Shown: positions 7,730 to 17,012 of the stretch, piece after piece
Layout of the letters: each line of letters begins with the position of its first letter
How positions within the stretch are numbered: position 1 is the stretch's first letter
Assembly (NCBI RefSeq): GCF_900112845.1
Contig: NZ_FONG01000003.1
Span: 310,001 to 374,000, forward strand
From: Actinacidiphila alni
Lineage (GTDB): Bacteria; Actinomycetota; Actinomycetes; Streptomycetales; Streptomycetaceae
DNA length: 64,000 nucleotides
Direction of reading: 5' to 3'
Program-made: the position numbers and the translations under genes
The notes under the pieces: model-generated
Databases searched by the model: none
What the model was told of the DNA's origin: nothing
Seen by the model: the letters and a program-made list of their open reading frames with translations, nothing else

Positions 7730-9001
7730 TCACGCGCCGTCGTCCGTCTGGAGGACCGGATTCTCCGAGAGGGAGGGGTGGGGGAGGGTCGCGGTGATGA
7801 CGAGGGTGCCGTCCTCGACCTGGTAGTCCAGGGGGAGGGAAAGCTCCCTCATGGCCGCCACCATCGCGGTGTTCGTGGCCTGCGTCACCGCGTACACGCT
7901 GTCCCGCCCGGCCTCGACGGCAAGCCCGACGAGTCGGCGCAGCAGAGCGCCACCGATCCCGCGCCGCTGCCACTCGTCCTCGACGAGCAGCGCGACCTCG
8001 TTCTCGTCGCCGTCCCACAGGAGGTGGCCGAGGGCCACGAGGCGGCCGGAGGCTGTCTCGACCGCGAGGGACTGCCCGAAGCGCGGGCTGAGCAGGTGGG
8101 CGAGGTAGCGGTCGGCGTCGCCGACTGGGCCGTGGTAGCGCCGGGCGAGCGTCCCGGCGGAGCAGCGCGCGTGCATCGCGAGCGCCGCCTCCCGGTCCTC
8201 GGGACCCGCGCGGCGCACGGTGATCTCGTTGCCCTCGGGCAGGGTGACGACGTCCTTGGCCGCGGGTGTCCGCGCGCCGAGCCGGGCGTCGAGTTCCAGC
8301 AGGGCCCGCGCCCTGGCGAACTCGGTGGGCGTGAAGGGGAGATGGTCACGGCGCACGGTGATCGTGCCGCCCGACGGATCGCGCAGCCGCATCTCCGTAC
8401 CGGCCAGCACGTCCTCCGCGGGGCCGTCGGCGCCGTGGGACGCGCCGTCGGCGGCGGGCGCCGGCGTGGACCGTATGGTGCACCGGCCGAACAACTGCCG
8501 CAGCGCGAGCGGCAGTTCCGCCGCGTCGAGCGCCGTACGGGTGGCCAGGGAGAGGATGCGGGCCGGAGTGTCCACCAGGTCGTGGGCGTCCGCCCGCTCC
8601 ATCCAGGTGTCGGTGCCGCCCGCCTCGGTGACGAACCGGGCGAGCACGGTGGCGGGCAGGTCGGCCGGGGCACGCAGCAGGAATTCGTCCACGGTGCCGT
8701 CGGCCAGCGGGTGCGTCTGGAGGGTGATGATGTCGACCCGGCCGCCCGCGAGTGCCGTGCACACCGCGCCCAGGGAACCGGGCGTGTCGCGGACGGTGGT
8801 CCGCAGCCGCCACAGCGTCGTCGCGGCGGACTCCGCCTCGGGTCCCGAACGCGGCGCGAGCACCGGTGGCGCGTGACTGTGGCGGCGCGCCCACCAGGAG
8901 TGGTGGCCGGCCACCGCCCTGAACAGCGCGGCCACTTCGACGCATACGCGATGCCAGTGGTACCGGCGTGATCCGGGGTGGACGCGGGTCGAATGAGACA
9001 T
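7730..9001 (-). CDS. ACT-GNAT fusion acetyltransferase
   Basis: This 423-residue protein has an ACT-type ligand-binding domain (LRTTVRDTPGSLGAVCTAL, about residues 66-112, the classic Gly-Leu effector-site pattern) followed by a C-terminal GNAT domain (about 255-400) with the acetyl-CoA loop EWQRRGIGGALLRRLV. ACT-GNAT proteins are known in actinomycetes as lysine acetyltransferases whose activity is switched by amino acids such as Asn or Cys; that role is inferred here. The N-terminal 60 residues are basic and Trp/His-rich with no obvious signal peptide. An internal start nearer the ACT domain is possible. It is monocistronic and divergent from the Hsp90 gene across a 264-base AT-richer gap. 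Confidence 0.82.
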   Translation of the reverse strand: MSHSTRVHPGSRRYHWHRVCVEVAALFRAVAGHHSWWARRHSHAPPVLAPRSGPEAESAATTLWRLRTTVRDTPGSLGAVCTALAGGRVDIITLQTHPLADGTVDEFLLRAPADLPATVLARFVTEAGGTDTWMERADAHDLVDTPARILSLATRTALDAAELPLALRQLFGRCTIRSTPAPAADGASHGADGPAEDVLAGTEMRLRDPSGGTITVRRDHLPFTPTEFARARALLELDARLGARTPAAKDVVTLPEGNEITVRRAGPEDREAALAMHARCSAGTLARRYHGPVGDADRYLAHLLSPRFGQSLAVETASGRLVALGHLLWDGDENEVALLVEDEWQRRGIGGALLRRLVGLAVEAGRDSVYAVTQATNTAMVAAMRELSLPLDYQVEDGTLVITATLPHPSLSENPVLQTDDGA

Positions 9002-9265
9002 ACATCTAGCATGCCGAAGATGTGTTGCGTGATCACGAACGTCCCGTGACCGGACGGTAAAGGGCGGATCTTTTCGGTTAACTTACGTTTTCAACCTTTT
9101 TGCCGAGTGCGCCCCGCTCGCGCCGGACCCCGGTACGCGCCGCGGAGCGACCCGGCCCATGGTCAACGAGCCCCCGCGCCGCCTACGATGGCCCGACCTC
9201 AGCCCGCCGCGGACCAGAGCCGCCCTACCCGCGCCGCAGCTTCTCTCCCCACCGGCGCAGCGACG

Positions 9266-11089
9266 ATGACTGCAGAACAGACACCGCACACGTTCCAGGT
9301 CGACCTGCGTGGCCTGGTGGATCTCCTCTCCCACCACCTCTACTCCAGCCCGAAGGTCTATCTGCGCGAACTGCTGCAGAACGGCGTCGACGCGATCACC
9401 GCGCGCCGCGCGGCGGACCCGGAGGCACCCGCGCGCGTCCTGCTGCACACCGGACCCGGCACGTTGCGCGTCGAGGACACCGGCATCGGCCTCACCGAGG
9501 ACGACGTCCACAATCTGCTGGCCACCATCGGACGCAGCTCCAAGCGGGACGAGTTGGAGACCGGCATCGCGTCGGCGCGCACCGAATTCCTCGGTCAGTT
9601 CGGCATCGGCCTGCTGGCCTGCTTCGTCGTCGCCGACACCATCCGCGTCGTCAGCAGGTCCGCGCGTACACCGGACGCGCCGCCGGTCGAGTGGTGTGCG
9701 CGCGACGACGGCTCGTACACCGTACGCACCCTGCCCGCGGCCGCCAGGGCCGAGCCCGGCACCACCGTCCACCTCACCGCGAGGCCCGGCGCCGCCGACT
9801 GGTTCGAGCCCGGCCGGGTCGCCGCCGTCGCCCGCGACTTCGGTTCGCTGCTGCCCTACGACGTACGGGTGGACGACGCTCCCGTCACCGACCGGCCGCC
9901 GGTGTGGGAGCGGCGGTACGCGGGCGCGAGCGCCCGCCGGGTCGAACTGGCCCGGCACTGCCAGGAACAGTTCGGCTTCCTGCCCCTGGACGCCATCGAC
10001 CTCGACGTGCCCCTCGCCGGGCTGCGCGGCATCGCGTACGTGCTGCCGTCCGCCGTGAGCCCCGCCCAGCGGGCCGGCCACCGGGTGCACCTCAAGGGCA
10101 TGCTGCTCACCGACCGCGCCGACGAACTCCTGCCGGACTGGGCCTTCTTCGTCCGCTGCGTCATCGACACCGACAGCCTGCGGCCGACCGCGTCCCGCGA
10201 ACACCTCTACGCCGACGAGACGCTCGCCGCGGTCCGCGACGCGCTCGGCGACCGGATCAAGGAGTGGCTGACGGCACTGGCGGCGGGTGAGCCCGACCGG
10301 CTCGGCCATTTCCTGGCCGTGCACCACCTCGGGGTCAAGACCCTCGCCCGGCACGACCCCGAACTGCTGCGGGTGATGCTGCCCTGGCTGCCGTTCGAGA
10401 CCACCGACGGACAGCAGTCGCTCGACGAATTCGCCCGCCGCCACCCGACCGTGCACTTCACCCGCACCGTCGAGGAATTCCGGCAGGTCGCCGCGATCGC
10501 CGCGGCCCAGGGCATGGGCGTGGTCAACGGCGGCTACACCTACGACGCCGAACTCGTCGGCCTGCTGCCCCGGGTGCGGCCCGGCACCCCCGTCGCCGAA
10601 CTCGACGCCGACACCGTCACCGCCCATCTCGACCCGCTCGACCAGGCCGAGGAGCTGGCGCTGTCCGGCTTCCTGGCCGCCGCGCGCGCCGTGCTCGAAC
10701 CGCTCGACTGCGACGTCGTCCTGCGGACCTTCCACCCCTTGTCCGTACCGGCGTTGCACCTCGACGACCGCGCCGCCCGGCACGAACGCGCCCGAGAGGA
10801 GGAGCAGGACCGGGCCGACGACCTGTGGGCGGGCATCCTCGGCTCGCTGCGCGGCAGCGCCCCCCGGGCCCGGCTGGTGCTCAACCACCTCAATCCGCTG
10901 GTCCGCAGGATCTGCGCCGTCGAGGCCCGCGAGCTGGTCGGCACCTGCGTCGAAGCGCTGTACGGGCAGGCCCTGTTGATGGCGCAGCGCCCCCTGCGCG
11001 CCGCCGACACCGCACTGCTCAACCGGGCCTTCCTCGACCTGCTGCAATGGGCGACCGAACACCCGGCGGGGCAGGGGGAGGGCCGATGA
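9266..11089 (+). CDS. Hsp90-family (HtpG-like) chaperone ATPase
   Basis: This 607-residue protein has the GHKL ATPase N-domain of Hsp90: YLRELLQNGVDAI (Glu35, Asn39), VEDTGIGLTEDDV (Asp71 with the GxG), and the lid FLGQFGIGLLACF (about 108-120). The middle domain keeps an Hsp90-type loop (LRPTASREHLYADE, catalytic-Arg region). The C-terminus is divergent from classical HtpG and shorter than the 620-640 of typical HtpG. The ATG at 9266 is chosen because the frame upstream is low complexity. The gene stops inside the start of the next gene (ATGA overlap), so the two are translationally coupled. Probably cytoplasmic; clients are unknown. Confidence 0.85.
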   Translation: MTAEQTPHTFQVDLRGLVDLLSHHLYSSPKVYLRELLQNGVDAITARRAADPEAPARVLLHTGPGTLRVEDTGIGLTEDDVHNLLATIGRSSKRDELETGIASARTEFLGQFGIGLLACFVVADTIRVVSRSARTPDAPPVEWCARDDGSYTVRTLPAAARAEPGTTVHLTARPGAADWFEPGRVAAVARDFGSLLPYDVRVDDAPVTDRPPVWERRYAGASARRVELARHCQEQFGFLPLDAIDLDVPLAGLRGIAYVLPSAVSPAQRAGHRVHLKGMLLTDRADELLPDWAFFVRCVIDTDSLRPTASREHLYADETLAAVRDALGDRIKEWLTALAAGEPDRLGHFLAVHHLGVKTLARHDPELLRVMLPWLPFETTDGQQSLDEFARRHPTVHFTRTVEEFRQVAAIAAAQGMGVVNGGYTYDAELVGLLPRVRPGTPVAELDADTVTAHLDPLDQAEELALSGFLAAARAVLEPLDCDVVLRTFHPLSVPALHLDDRAARHERAREEEQDRADDLWAGILGSLRGSAPRARLVLNHLNPLVRRICAVEARELVGTCVEALYGQALLMAQRPLRAADTALLNRAFLDLLQWATEHPAGQGEGR

Positions 11090-14000
11090 CCACCGAGCCG
11101 CGTACGGTCGACGCCCTGCGCAGGGCCATCCAGGAGAACGGCGCGGAGCCGGAAGGCGCCGCGCGCAACGCCCGCGCCGAGCGCATCGCGGAGGAGGCGG
11201 ACCGCACCGCCGACCGGCGGCTGATCATCGAGTCGCTGTTCAACCTGCTGACCGCGTACAACTACAGCTCCGAGTCCGACAAGAAATTCGTGCCCTTCGC
11301 CAAGGCGCTGCGGATGTGGGACGAACAGCCCGGCGACTTCGACGAATTCGCCACCCACAGCCTGCACTGGTACTTCAAGTGGGTCTCCAGCGGCATGCTC
11401 GACCAGCCGCACATACCGCTGGCCGCCATCGAGAAGTGGCAGGCCGAGATGGAGCACCGCTACCGGCTCGCCGGACACTCCGAACGGGCCGTCCGGCAGG
11501 GCGAGTTCAGGATCGCCCGGCACATCGGTGACCTGGCTCGCGCCGAACGCGCCTACGCGGCCTGGCTCGCCGCCGACCGTGACGTGATGAGCGACTGCCA
11601 CGCCTGCGAACTGCACACCCAGGGCGGCTGGCAGGTGCGGCTCGGCGAGGACGCGGCGGCCCTGGAGAGCTGGCAGCCGGTGCTCGCGGGCGAGCTGACC
11701 TGCGCGCACGAGCCGCACGGTGTGCTCGCGTCCTCACTGCTGCCGCTGCTCAGGACCGGCAGGACCGACGAGGCGCGCGCCCATCACCTGCGCGGCTACC
11801 GGATGGTCCGCACCATGGAGAGCATGCGGGCCGCCGTCGCCCAGCACGTCGAATTCTGCGCCCTGACCGGCAACGAGGCACGCGGCCTGGAGATCCTGGC
11901 CCAGCACCCGGCGTACTTCACCGCCGCGGGCGACCCCGACAGCCTCATGGACCACCTCGCCGTCACCGCCCTGCTCACCGGCCGGCTCGTCCGCCTCGGC
12001 CACGCGGAGCAGCCCGTGCCCGGACCGGAGGGCCGCGACTGGACGGCCGCGGAACTCCACGACCACGCGCGGACGCGCGCCCTGGAACTGGCGCACGCCT
12101 TCGACGCGCGCAACGGCTCCGACGCCGTCTCCGCCGCCGTACGGGACCGGATGGCCCGTCAACCCCTGCTGGAACGGCTGCCGTTGGGGATACGCGCCGC
12201 CCGGCTCGGCGGTGCGGCCGTACGCCCCGCGCAGCCGCCCGCGCCCGCCGCCGACCGCACGGCGGACGATGTGCCCGCGCTGCTCGCCGAGGCGCGGCGG
12301 ATCAGCGAGACCGGCGACCCGCGCGCCCACCAGGCGTGGGCGGACGTGGCCGCCGCCGTCGAGCGGACCGGCGCGGTGATCGACGCCAAGGCCCGCGCGG
12401 AGATCACGGACCACGAGGCGATGACGGCGATCGCCGACCCGGCCCGTTCCCAGGAGCTGTTCCAGCAGGCCGCCGCGCTGTTCGCGGACGCGGGCGAGCC
12501 CGGGGAGGCCGCCGCGAGCCGCACCCGCGCCGCCTACGCGCTGGCGCTCACCGGAGAGGTGGACGAGGCGCTGCGCGCCGCCGGCGAGCAGTGCGCGCTG
12601 CTGCGCGACCTGCACGACCGGGCGACGGCCACCGCCCGGCAGGCGGCAGGGGTCGAACTGCTGCGCTGCCGGATCCTGTTGGTGGCCGCGGCCGACGACG
12701 CGAGCGCCGCGGGTCAGGACGCGCTCGCGCGGGCCGAGCAACAGGCCGCGGAAGTGGCCGCCTTCGGCGAGAAACACCAGGACGAGCCCGGGATGACGGG
12801 ACGGCTCGCCGACGCCCGCGTCATGCTCGGGCGGCTCGCGGCGGGGCGGGGGGACACCGACTCCGCCGTCCGACTCCTCGGTGAGGGCGCGCAGTTGCAC
12901 CACGCGGCGGGCCAGCCGTGGTACGCGGCCGAGCCCGAGGCGGCGCTCGCCGACCTCTGCCTGCGCGGCGGCGATCCTGAGACCGCCGCCCGCTGCGCGC
13001 GCGCCGCGCTCGACCACGGCGACGACATTCTGGAAGCCCCGCACCGTGCCCATCTGCATCTACTCGTCGCCCAGGCAAGCGCCGAGGTGGGTGACGACGA
13101 ACAGGCCGCGGCGCAGGCACTCGAATCCGCGCACTGGGCCGACGAGGCGGGCCACGGCGACGACCTGGGCGCCTCCGCGCGGCTGCTGTTCGGCGGCGCG
13201 CTGCGCAGGCTCGGCCGGTCCGCCGAGGGCGCCGGCGTGCTGGAGGCCGTGCTGCCCGACCTCGAACGCGGCGGCGTCGAGGGCCGGATCGTGCAGGCCC
13301 GCTGGTGGCTCGGCGAATGCCAGCTCGACCTCGGAGAGGCCAGGGAGGCCGCCGAGCAGTTCCTGCTCGGCGCCCGGATCGCCGAGGGCTGGGACGACCC
13401 CTGCGACCACGCGATGCTCGCCAACCTCGCGGCGGACGCCCTCAACCGGGCCGGCCTCTACGACGAGGCGGTCCGTGCCTACGCCGGCGCCGAGCAGCTC
13501 TGGCGCACCGTCGGGGACCCGCACGCCCTGATCCGTACGCTGCGGGCCCGCGCCTGGATCGAACTCCGCGACGGCCGCGCCGGCCTGTCGGCGGCGCGTC
13601 CCCTGATGTCCGCGGCGCTCCGCGTGGCGGAGGAGGCCCTGGCCTCGGTGACCGCCGACGCGTCCGCGGCGGACGGCCACACCGCCACCACGCACCTGCG
13701 GATCGACCTCGCCGACACCTACCGGCAGACCGCCGAGATCGTCCTCCGTTCACTCGCCAACACCCCTGTCCCGGAAAGCCCGGAAGCCCCGGAAGTCCCG
13801 GAAGTCCCGGAAGTCCCGGAAGTCCCGGAGGCCATGGAAGGACCGGAAGCCCCGGAACGTGCGGACGGCCCGGGTGGCCAGGAGGCCGCCTTCGCCGAAG
13901 CCCTCACCCTCACCGACCGCGCGATCGCCGTCCTCGCGACCCTCGGCCCCGCCGCCCGCGACGACCGCACCGCCGCCACCCTCACCGCCGCCTGGCTGGA

Positions 14001-14157
14001 GGCCGACCTCGACCGCCCCACGGCCGCGGCCGCCCGCGCCCGTGCCGTCCTCGCCGAATACGCCGACGCCACCGGCGACCTCGCCGACACGCGCCGCGCG
14101 GAAGCGGCCTCGGTCCTCGACCACACGGCCGGAGTCGCGGCCGCCGACGACGCCTGA
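11086..14157 (+). CDS. Large TPR-like helical repeat protein coupled to Hsp90
   Basis: This 1023-residue Ala/Glu/Arg-rich alpha-helical protein has TPR-like repeats over most of its length, for example SRTRAAYALALTGEVDEALR, RCARAALDHGDDILEAPH and ADALNRAGLYDEAVRAYAGA. No catalytic motif is visible. The N-terminus (about 1-110) is Trp/Tyr/Phe-richer (AKALRMWDEQPGDF, HWYFKWVSSGM) and may be a distinct domain. Residues about 896-925 are a run of Pro-Glu-X triplets. The ATG overlaps the Hsp90 stop by 4 bases, so the pair is made together, which suggests that the protein is an Hsp90 co-chaperone, adaptor or client scaffold. Function is inferred from this context only. Confidence 0.75.
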   Translation: MTTEPRTVDALRRAIQENGAEPEGAARNARAERIAEEADRTADRRLIIESLFNLLTAYNYSSESDKKFVPFAKALRMWDEQPGDFDEFATHSLHWYFKWVSSGMLDQPHIPLAAIEKWQAEMEHRYRLAGHSERAVRQGEFRIARHIGDLARAERAYAAWLAADRDVMSDCHACELHTQGGWQVRLGEDAAALESWQPVLAGELTCAHEPHGVLASSLLPLLRTGRTDEARAHHLRGYRMVRTMESMRAAVAQHVEFCALTGNEARGLEILAQHPAYFTAAGDPDSLMDHLAVTALLTGRLVRLGHAEQPVPGPEGRDWTAAELHDHARTRALELAHAFDARNGSDAVSAAVRDRMARQPLLERLPLGIRAARLGGAAVRPAQPPAPAADRTADDVPALLAEARRISETGDPRAHQAWADVAAAVERTGAVIDAKARAEITDHEAMTAIADPARSQELFQQAAALFADAGEPGEAAASRTRAAYALALTGEVDEALRAAGEQCALLRDLHDRATATARQAAGVELLRCRILLVAAADDASAAGQDALARAEQQAAEVAAFGEKHQDEPGMTGRLADARVMLGRLAAGRGDTDSAVRLLGEGAQLHHAAGQPWYAAEPEAALADLCLRGGDPETAARCARAALDHGDDILEAPHRAHLHLLVAQASAEVGDDEQAAAQALESAHWADEAGHGDDLGASARLLFGGALRRLGRSAEGAGVLEAVLPDLERGGVEGRIVQARWWLGECQLDLGEAREAAEQFLLGARIAEGWDDPCDHAMLANLAADALNRAGLYDEAVRAYAGAEQLWRTVGDPHALIRTLRARAWIELRDGRAGLSAARPLMSAALRVAEEALASVTADASAADGHTATTHLRIDLADTYRQTAEIVLRSLANTPVPESPEAPEVPEVPEVPEVPEAMEGPEAPERADGPGGQEAAFAEALTLTDRAIAVLATLGPAARDDRTAATLTAAWLEADLDRPTAAAARARAVLAEYADATGDLADTRRAEAASVLDHTAGVAAADDA
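13771..13860 (+). repeat. Ten 9-bp units encoding Pro-Glu-X triplets
   Basis: Ten consecutive 9-base units inside the TPR-protein gene, based on CCGGAAGTC (four exact copies at 13789-13824), encode PES-PEA-PEV-PEV-PEV-PEV-PEA-MEG-PEA-PER. This is a low-complexity, acidic linker between helical parts and probably varies in copy number between strains without breaking the frame. Confidence 0.92.
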
Positions 14158-14163
14158 GTCCCC

Positions 14164-14203
14164 GCCCCGCGCGGACGCGCCGCCGACCGGCCGGGCGCGG
14201 GGC
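14164..14203. terminator. Hairpin between convergent TPR and MocR genes
   Basis: GCCCCGCGC (14164-14172) pairs with GCGCGGGGC (14195-14203). The 22-base loop is itself GC-rich. It lies between two converging stop codons and probably ends both transcripts. Confidence 0.55.
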
Positions 14204-14211
14204 CCGTGTCC

Positions 14212-15768
14212 TCAGCGCGGTGCGGCCGCCTCCGCCGCGGCCAGCAGGCCGACCGCACGGGAGATCGCTTCCGGCGGGAGATGGGCGTAGCCCATGACGA
14301 GGTCGATGCGGGAAGCGGCGGCGGGCGTGGGGGAGTGGCGGTAGTCGGACAGCGGGCGGAGGGTGATGCCCGCCGACGTGGCGGCTGCCAGAAGGCGGGA
14401 CTCGGGGCCGTAGCGCGGCGGGAGCGAGACGATGGCGTGCAGGCCGGCGGCGATGCCGGTGACCGCGGCGCCGGGGAAGTGCTCGGCCAGGGCGCCGGTG
14501 AGGATGTCGCGCCGACGGCGGTAGAGCCGCTGGCAGCGGCGCAGATGGCGGTCGTAGTGGCCGCCGGTGATGAAGTCGGCGAGCGCGGCCTGCTCGGTGA
14601 CCGGATTGCCGAGGTCCATCGTCCGCTTGCGGCGTGCCGCCTCCGCGACGATGTCCGGCGGTGCGACGAGCCAGCCGAGCCGCAGACCCGGGGCGAGCGT
14701 CTTGCTGACCGACCCGGTGTACGCGACATGGCCGGGCGCCAGCCCCTGGAGGGCGCCGACCGGTGCCCGGTCGTACCGGAAGTCGCCGTCGTAGTCGTCC
14801 TCGACGACCAGACCGCCGACCGTACGCGCCCAGTCCGTGAGCAGGGCGCGCCGCCGCGCGGAATAGGCCACGCCCGACGGGAATTGGTGGCAGGGCGTGA
14901 CGACGGCCGAGCGCACACCCGTGGCGGCCAGCGCCGGCACGCAGAGCCCGTCCGCGTCGACCGGCACGGGCACCGCCGCCAGACCGACCGCGCCCAGGAG
15001 ACCGGTGTGCTCGGGACTGCCCGGGTCCTCGACCGCCATGGCGCGCTCACCGCGCGCGTGCAGCACCATACCGAGCAGCGTGTGCGCCTGCGCCACACCT
15101 GAGCAGACCATCACCTGGTCGGGTGCCGCCGCCACCCCGCGCCGCCGGGCCAGCAACTCGGCCAGCGCCTCCCGCAGTTCGGGAAGACCGCGCGGGTCGG
15201 GGTAGCCGAAGGCGCGGTGCGGCAACCGGCCGAGCACCCGGCGGTGCGCCGCCGACCAGGCGGCCCGCGGGAAGAACGACAGATCCGGAAGGCCGGGCCT
15301 GAAGTCCGTGGGACCACCGCGGTCGTCCGCGGGCGGCGGCGCCGTCGCGGCGGCCGCGTCCGCCGTGCCCGCGGCCGTCACCCATGTGCCCGAACCCTGC
15401 CGCCCGCTGAGATAGCCCTCGGCGGTGAGCTGCGCGTACGCGTCGGTGATCAGCCCCCGCGACACCCCGAGATCGGCGGCCAGTTCGCGGCTGGCGGGCA
15501 ACTGGGTGCCGGGCGCCAGCCGCCCGGAGCGGACCGCGTCCCGCAGCGCCGCCTGCAATGCCCGGCCGCGCCCGCGCGCCGGCGCCGCGGCGGTCGGCAG
15601 CAGCAATTCCCACGCCGCCGGCCAGCCCGGAGACGGCGACGCCGTACCGTCCGACACGTCACCGTCCGCCGCCGTACCGTCCGGCGCCGCACTGGGCGCA
15701 CCGTCCGACGAACCTCCCTGCGCATCGCTGGACGGCTCCGCATCCGAATTGGTCCTCTTGGCTCCCAT
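14212..15768 (-). CDS. MocR/PdxR-type GntR regulator with aminotransferase-fold domain
   Basis: This 518-residue protein has an N-terminal GntR winged helix (QAALRDAVRSGRLAPGTQLP ... LGVSRGLITDAYAQLTAEGY, about residues 65-125) joined to a fold-type I aminotransferase domain (the PLP-lysine segment is YTGSVSKTLAPGLRLGW; VVEDDYDGDFRYDR is the cofactor-Asp motif). MocR proteins sense PLP or amino compounds. The Ser/Asp/Gly-rich first 50 residues are repetitive (DGTAADGDVSDGTA) and look disordered. The ATG at 15768 is chosen because the longer frame would run into the divergent EamA gene's promoter. It is divergent from that transporter by 46 bases and most likely controls it. Confidence 0.9.
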   Translation of the reverse strand: MGAKRTNSDAEPSSDAQGGSSDGAPSAAPDGTAADGDVSDGTASPSPGWPAAWELLLPTAAAPARGRGRALQAALRDAVRSGRLAPGTQLPASRELAADLGVSRGLITDAYAQLTAEGYLSGRQGSGTWVTAAGTADAAAATAPPPADDRGGPTDFRPGLPDLSFFPRAAWSAAHRRVLGRLPHRAFGYPDPRGLPELREALAELLARRRGVAAAPDQVMVCSGVAQAHTLLGMVLHARGERAMAVEDPGSPEHTGLLGAVGLAAVPVPVDADGLCVPALAATGVRSAVVTPCHQFPSGVAYSARRRALLTDWARTVGGLVVEDDYDGDFRYDRAPVGALQGLAPGHVAYTGSVSKTLAPGLRLGWLVAPPDIVAEAARRKRTMDLGNPVTEQAALADFITGGHYDRHLRRCQRLYRRRRDILTGALAEHFPGAAVTGIAAGLHAIVSLPPRYGPESRLLAAATSAGITLRPLSDYRHSPTPAAASRIDLVMGYAHLPPEAISRAVGLLAAAEAAAPR

Positions 15769-15814
15769 GGGAATGGACCTTAAACCGGACCGCTTTCCTT
15801 CATAGCGTCGCCGT

Positions 15815-16831
15815 ATGAACTCCTCTCCACGCGCCGGTTTCGTCCTCACCGCCGTCGCCTGCGTCCTGGTGGGCGCCTCCTTCACCGCGGGCGGCGCGCT
15901 CGTGGACTACCCGCACGCAGGCGGCCAGGCGCTCCGCTACGGCTCGGCGTGCCTGCTCCTGCTGTGGCCCGCCCGCAAGCAGGCGGGGCGGCGGCTGCGG
16001 GCGCTGACCGTACGGCAGTGGGCGCGGGCGGCGGCGGTCGCCGCGGTCGGCATGGTCGGGTTCAACCTGGCGATCCTGGCCGCGGAGCGGACCGCGGAAC
16101 CCGCCGTGCCCGGCGTCCTGGTCGGCTGCGCGCCCATCGTGGTCGCGGTCCTGGTCCCGCTCGGCGCCGGGCGGCGCCCGACGGTGACCGTGACCGGGGG
16201 AGCGCTGCTCGTCGCCGCAGGCGCGTTCGTCGTCCAGGGCTGGGGCGGTACGGACGGCGCCGGCCTGTTCTGGTCGGTGCTCGCCCTGGCCGGCGAGGTC
16301 GGCTTCGCGCTGCTGGCCGCCCCTTTGGTACGGCCGCTGGGGCCGCCGCTGCTCTCGGCGTGCGTCTGCGCGCTGGCCGCCCTGGAAGCGGGCGCCGTGG
16401 GTATGGCGACGGACGGGAGCGCGGCGCTGCGGATGCCGACCGGGTCCGAGGCACTGGCGCTCGGCTGGCAGTCGGTGGTGGCCACCGTGATCGGCTTCGT
16501 CTGCTGGTACGCGGGCCTCCAGCGGATCGGCACCGAGCGCGCCACCCTTTTCTCCGGTCTCATCCCGGTGGCTGCCGCGGTCACCGCGCCCCTGGTCGCG
16601 GTCGGCACCTTCGGCACCGGGCAGCTCCTGGGCAGCGTCCTGGTGGCGTGCGGCGTCGCCGTGGGCTCGGGCGCGCTGCGGCGGCGCCGGGCGCGCGACG
16701 GCGCCCCGGCACCGCGGACCGATGCCGCGCCCGTGCCGGCGGCCACGCCCGGTCCCGCCGCGCACCACGCGGGACCCGGGCCCGCGACGGCCCGCGCGGA
16801 ACCGGCCGCGGAGGCCGCCGCGGCGCCGTGA
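15815..16831 (+). CDS. EamA/DMT-family membrane transporter
   Basis: This 338-residue protein has ten predicted membrane segments in two EamA repeats (for example VLTAVACVLVGASFTAGGAL at the N-terminus and ATLFSGLIPVAAAVTAPLVA late in the second half), the typical drug/metabolite transporter design. The last 50 or so residues are an Ala/Pro/Arg-rich cytoplasmic tail. It probably exports a metabolite or amino acid. The MocR regulator lies divergently 46 bases upstream, a pairing seen often with amino-acid or vitamin B6-related exporters. Substrate unknown. Confidence 0.85.
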   Translation: MNSSPRAGFVLTAVACVLVGASFTAGGALVDYPHAGGQALRYGSACLLLLWPARKQAGRRLRALTVRQWARAAAVAAVGMVGFNLAILAAERTAEPAVPGVLVGCAPIVVAVLVPLGAGRRPTVTVTGGALLVAAGAFVVQGWGGTDGAGLFWSVLALAGEVGFALLAAPLVRPLGPPLLSACVCALAALEAGAVGMATDGSAALRMPTGSEALALGWQSVVATVIGFVCWYAGLQRIGTERATLFSGLIPVAAAVTAPLVAVGTFGTGQLLGSVLVACGVAVGSGALRRRRARDGAPAPRTDAAPVPAATPGPAAHHAGPGPATARAEPAAEAAAAP

Positions 16832-16939
16832 CCGGCCCGGCGGAACGTGCTTCGTAAATTCTCCGGGAGCCGGGAACTCCCCGCGTATGGGGCGAGTTGT
16901 CACAGTACGGGCCGGTGCACAGCGCCGGTCCGGCCAGCA

Positions 16940-16972
16940 GCCCCGACCGGGCGCCCCCGTCCCGGTCGGGGC
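16940..16972. terminator. 12-bp stem hairpin between convergent genes
   Basis: GCCCCGACCGGG (16940-16951) pairs perfectly with CCCGGTCGGGGC (16961-16972) across a 9-base loop, between the stops of the EamA gene (+) and the purine permease gene (-). It would serve both strands. Confidence 0.7.
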
Positions 16973-17012
16973 GTCGTGACCGCGCTCGGCGCCGACGCGT
17001 CCCGTACGCCGC

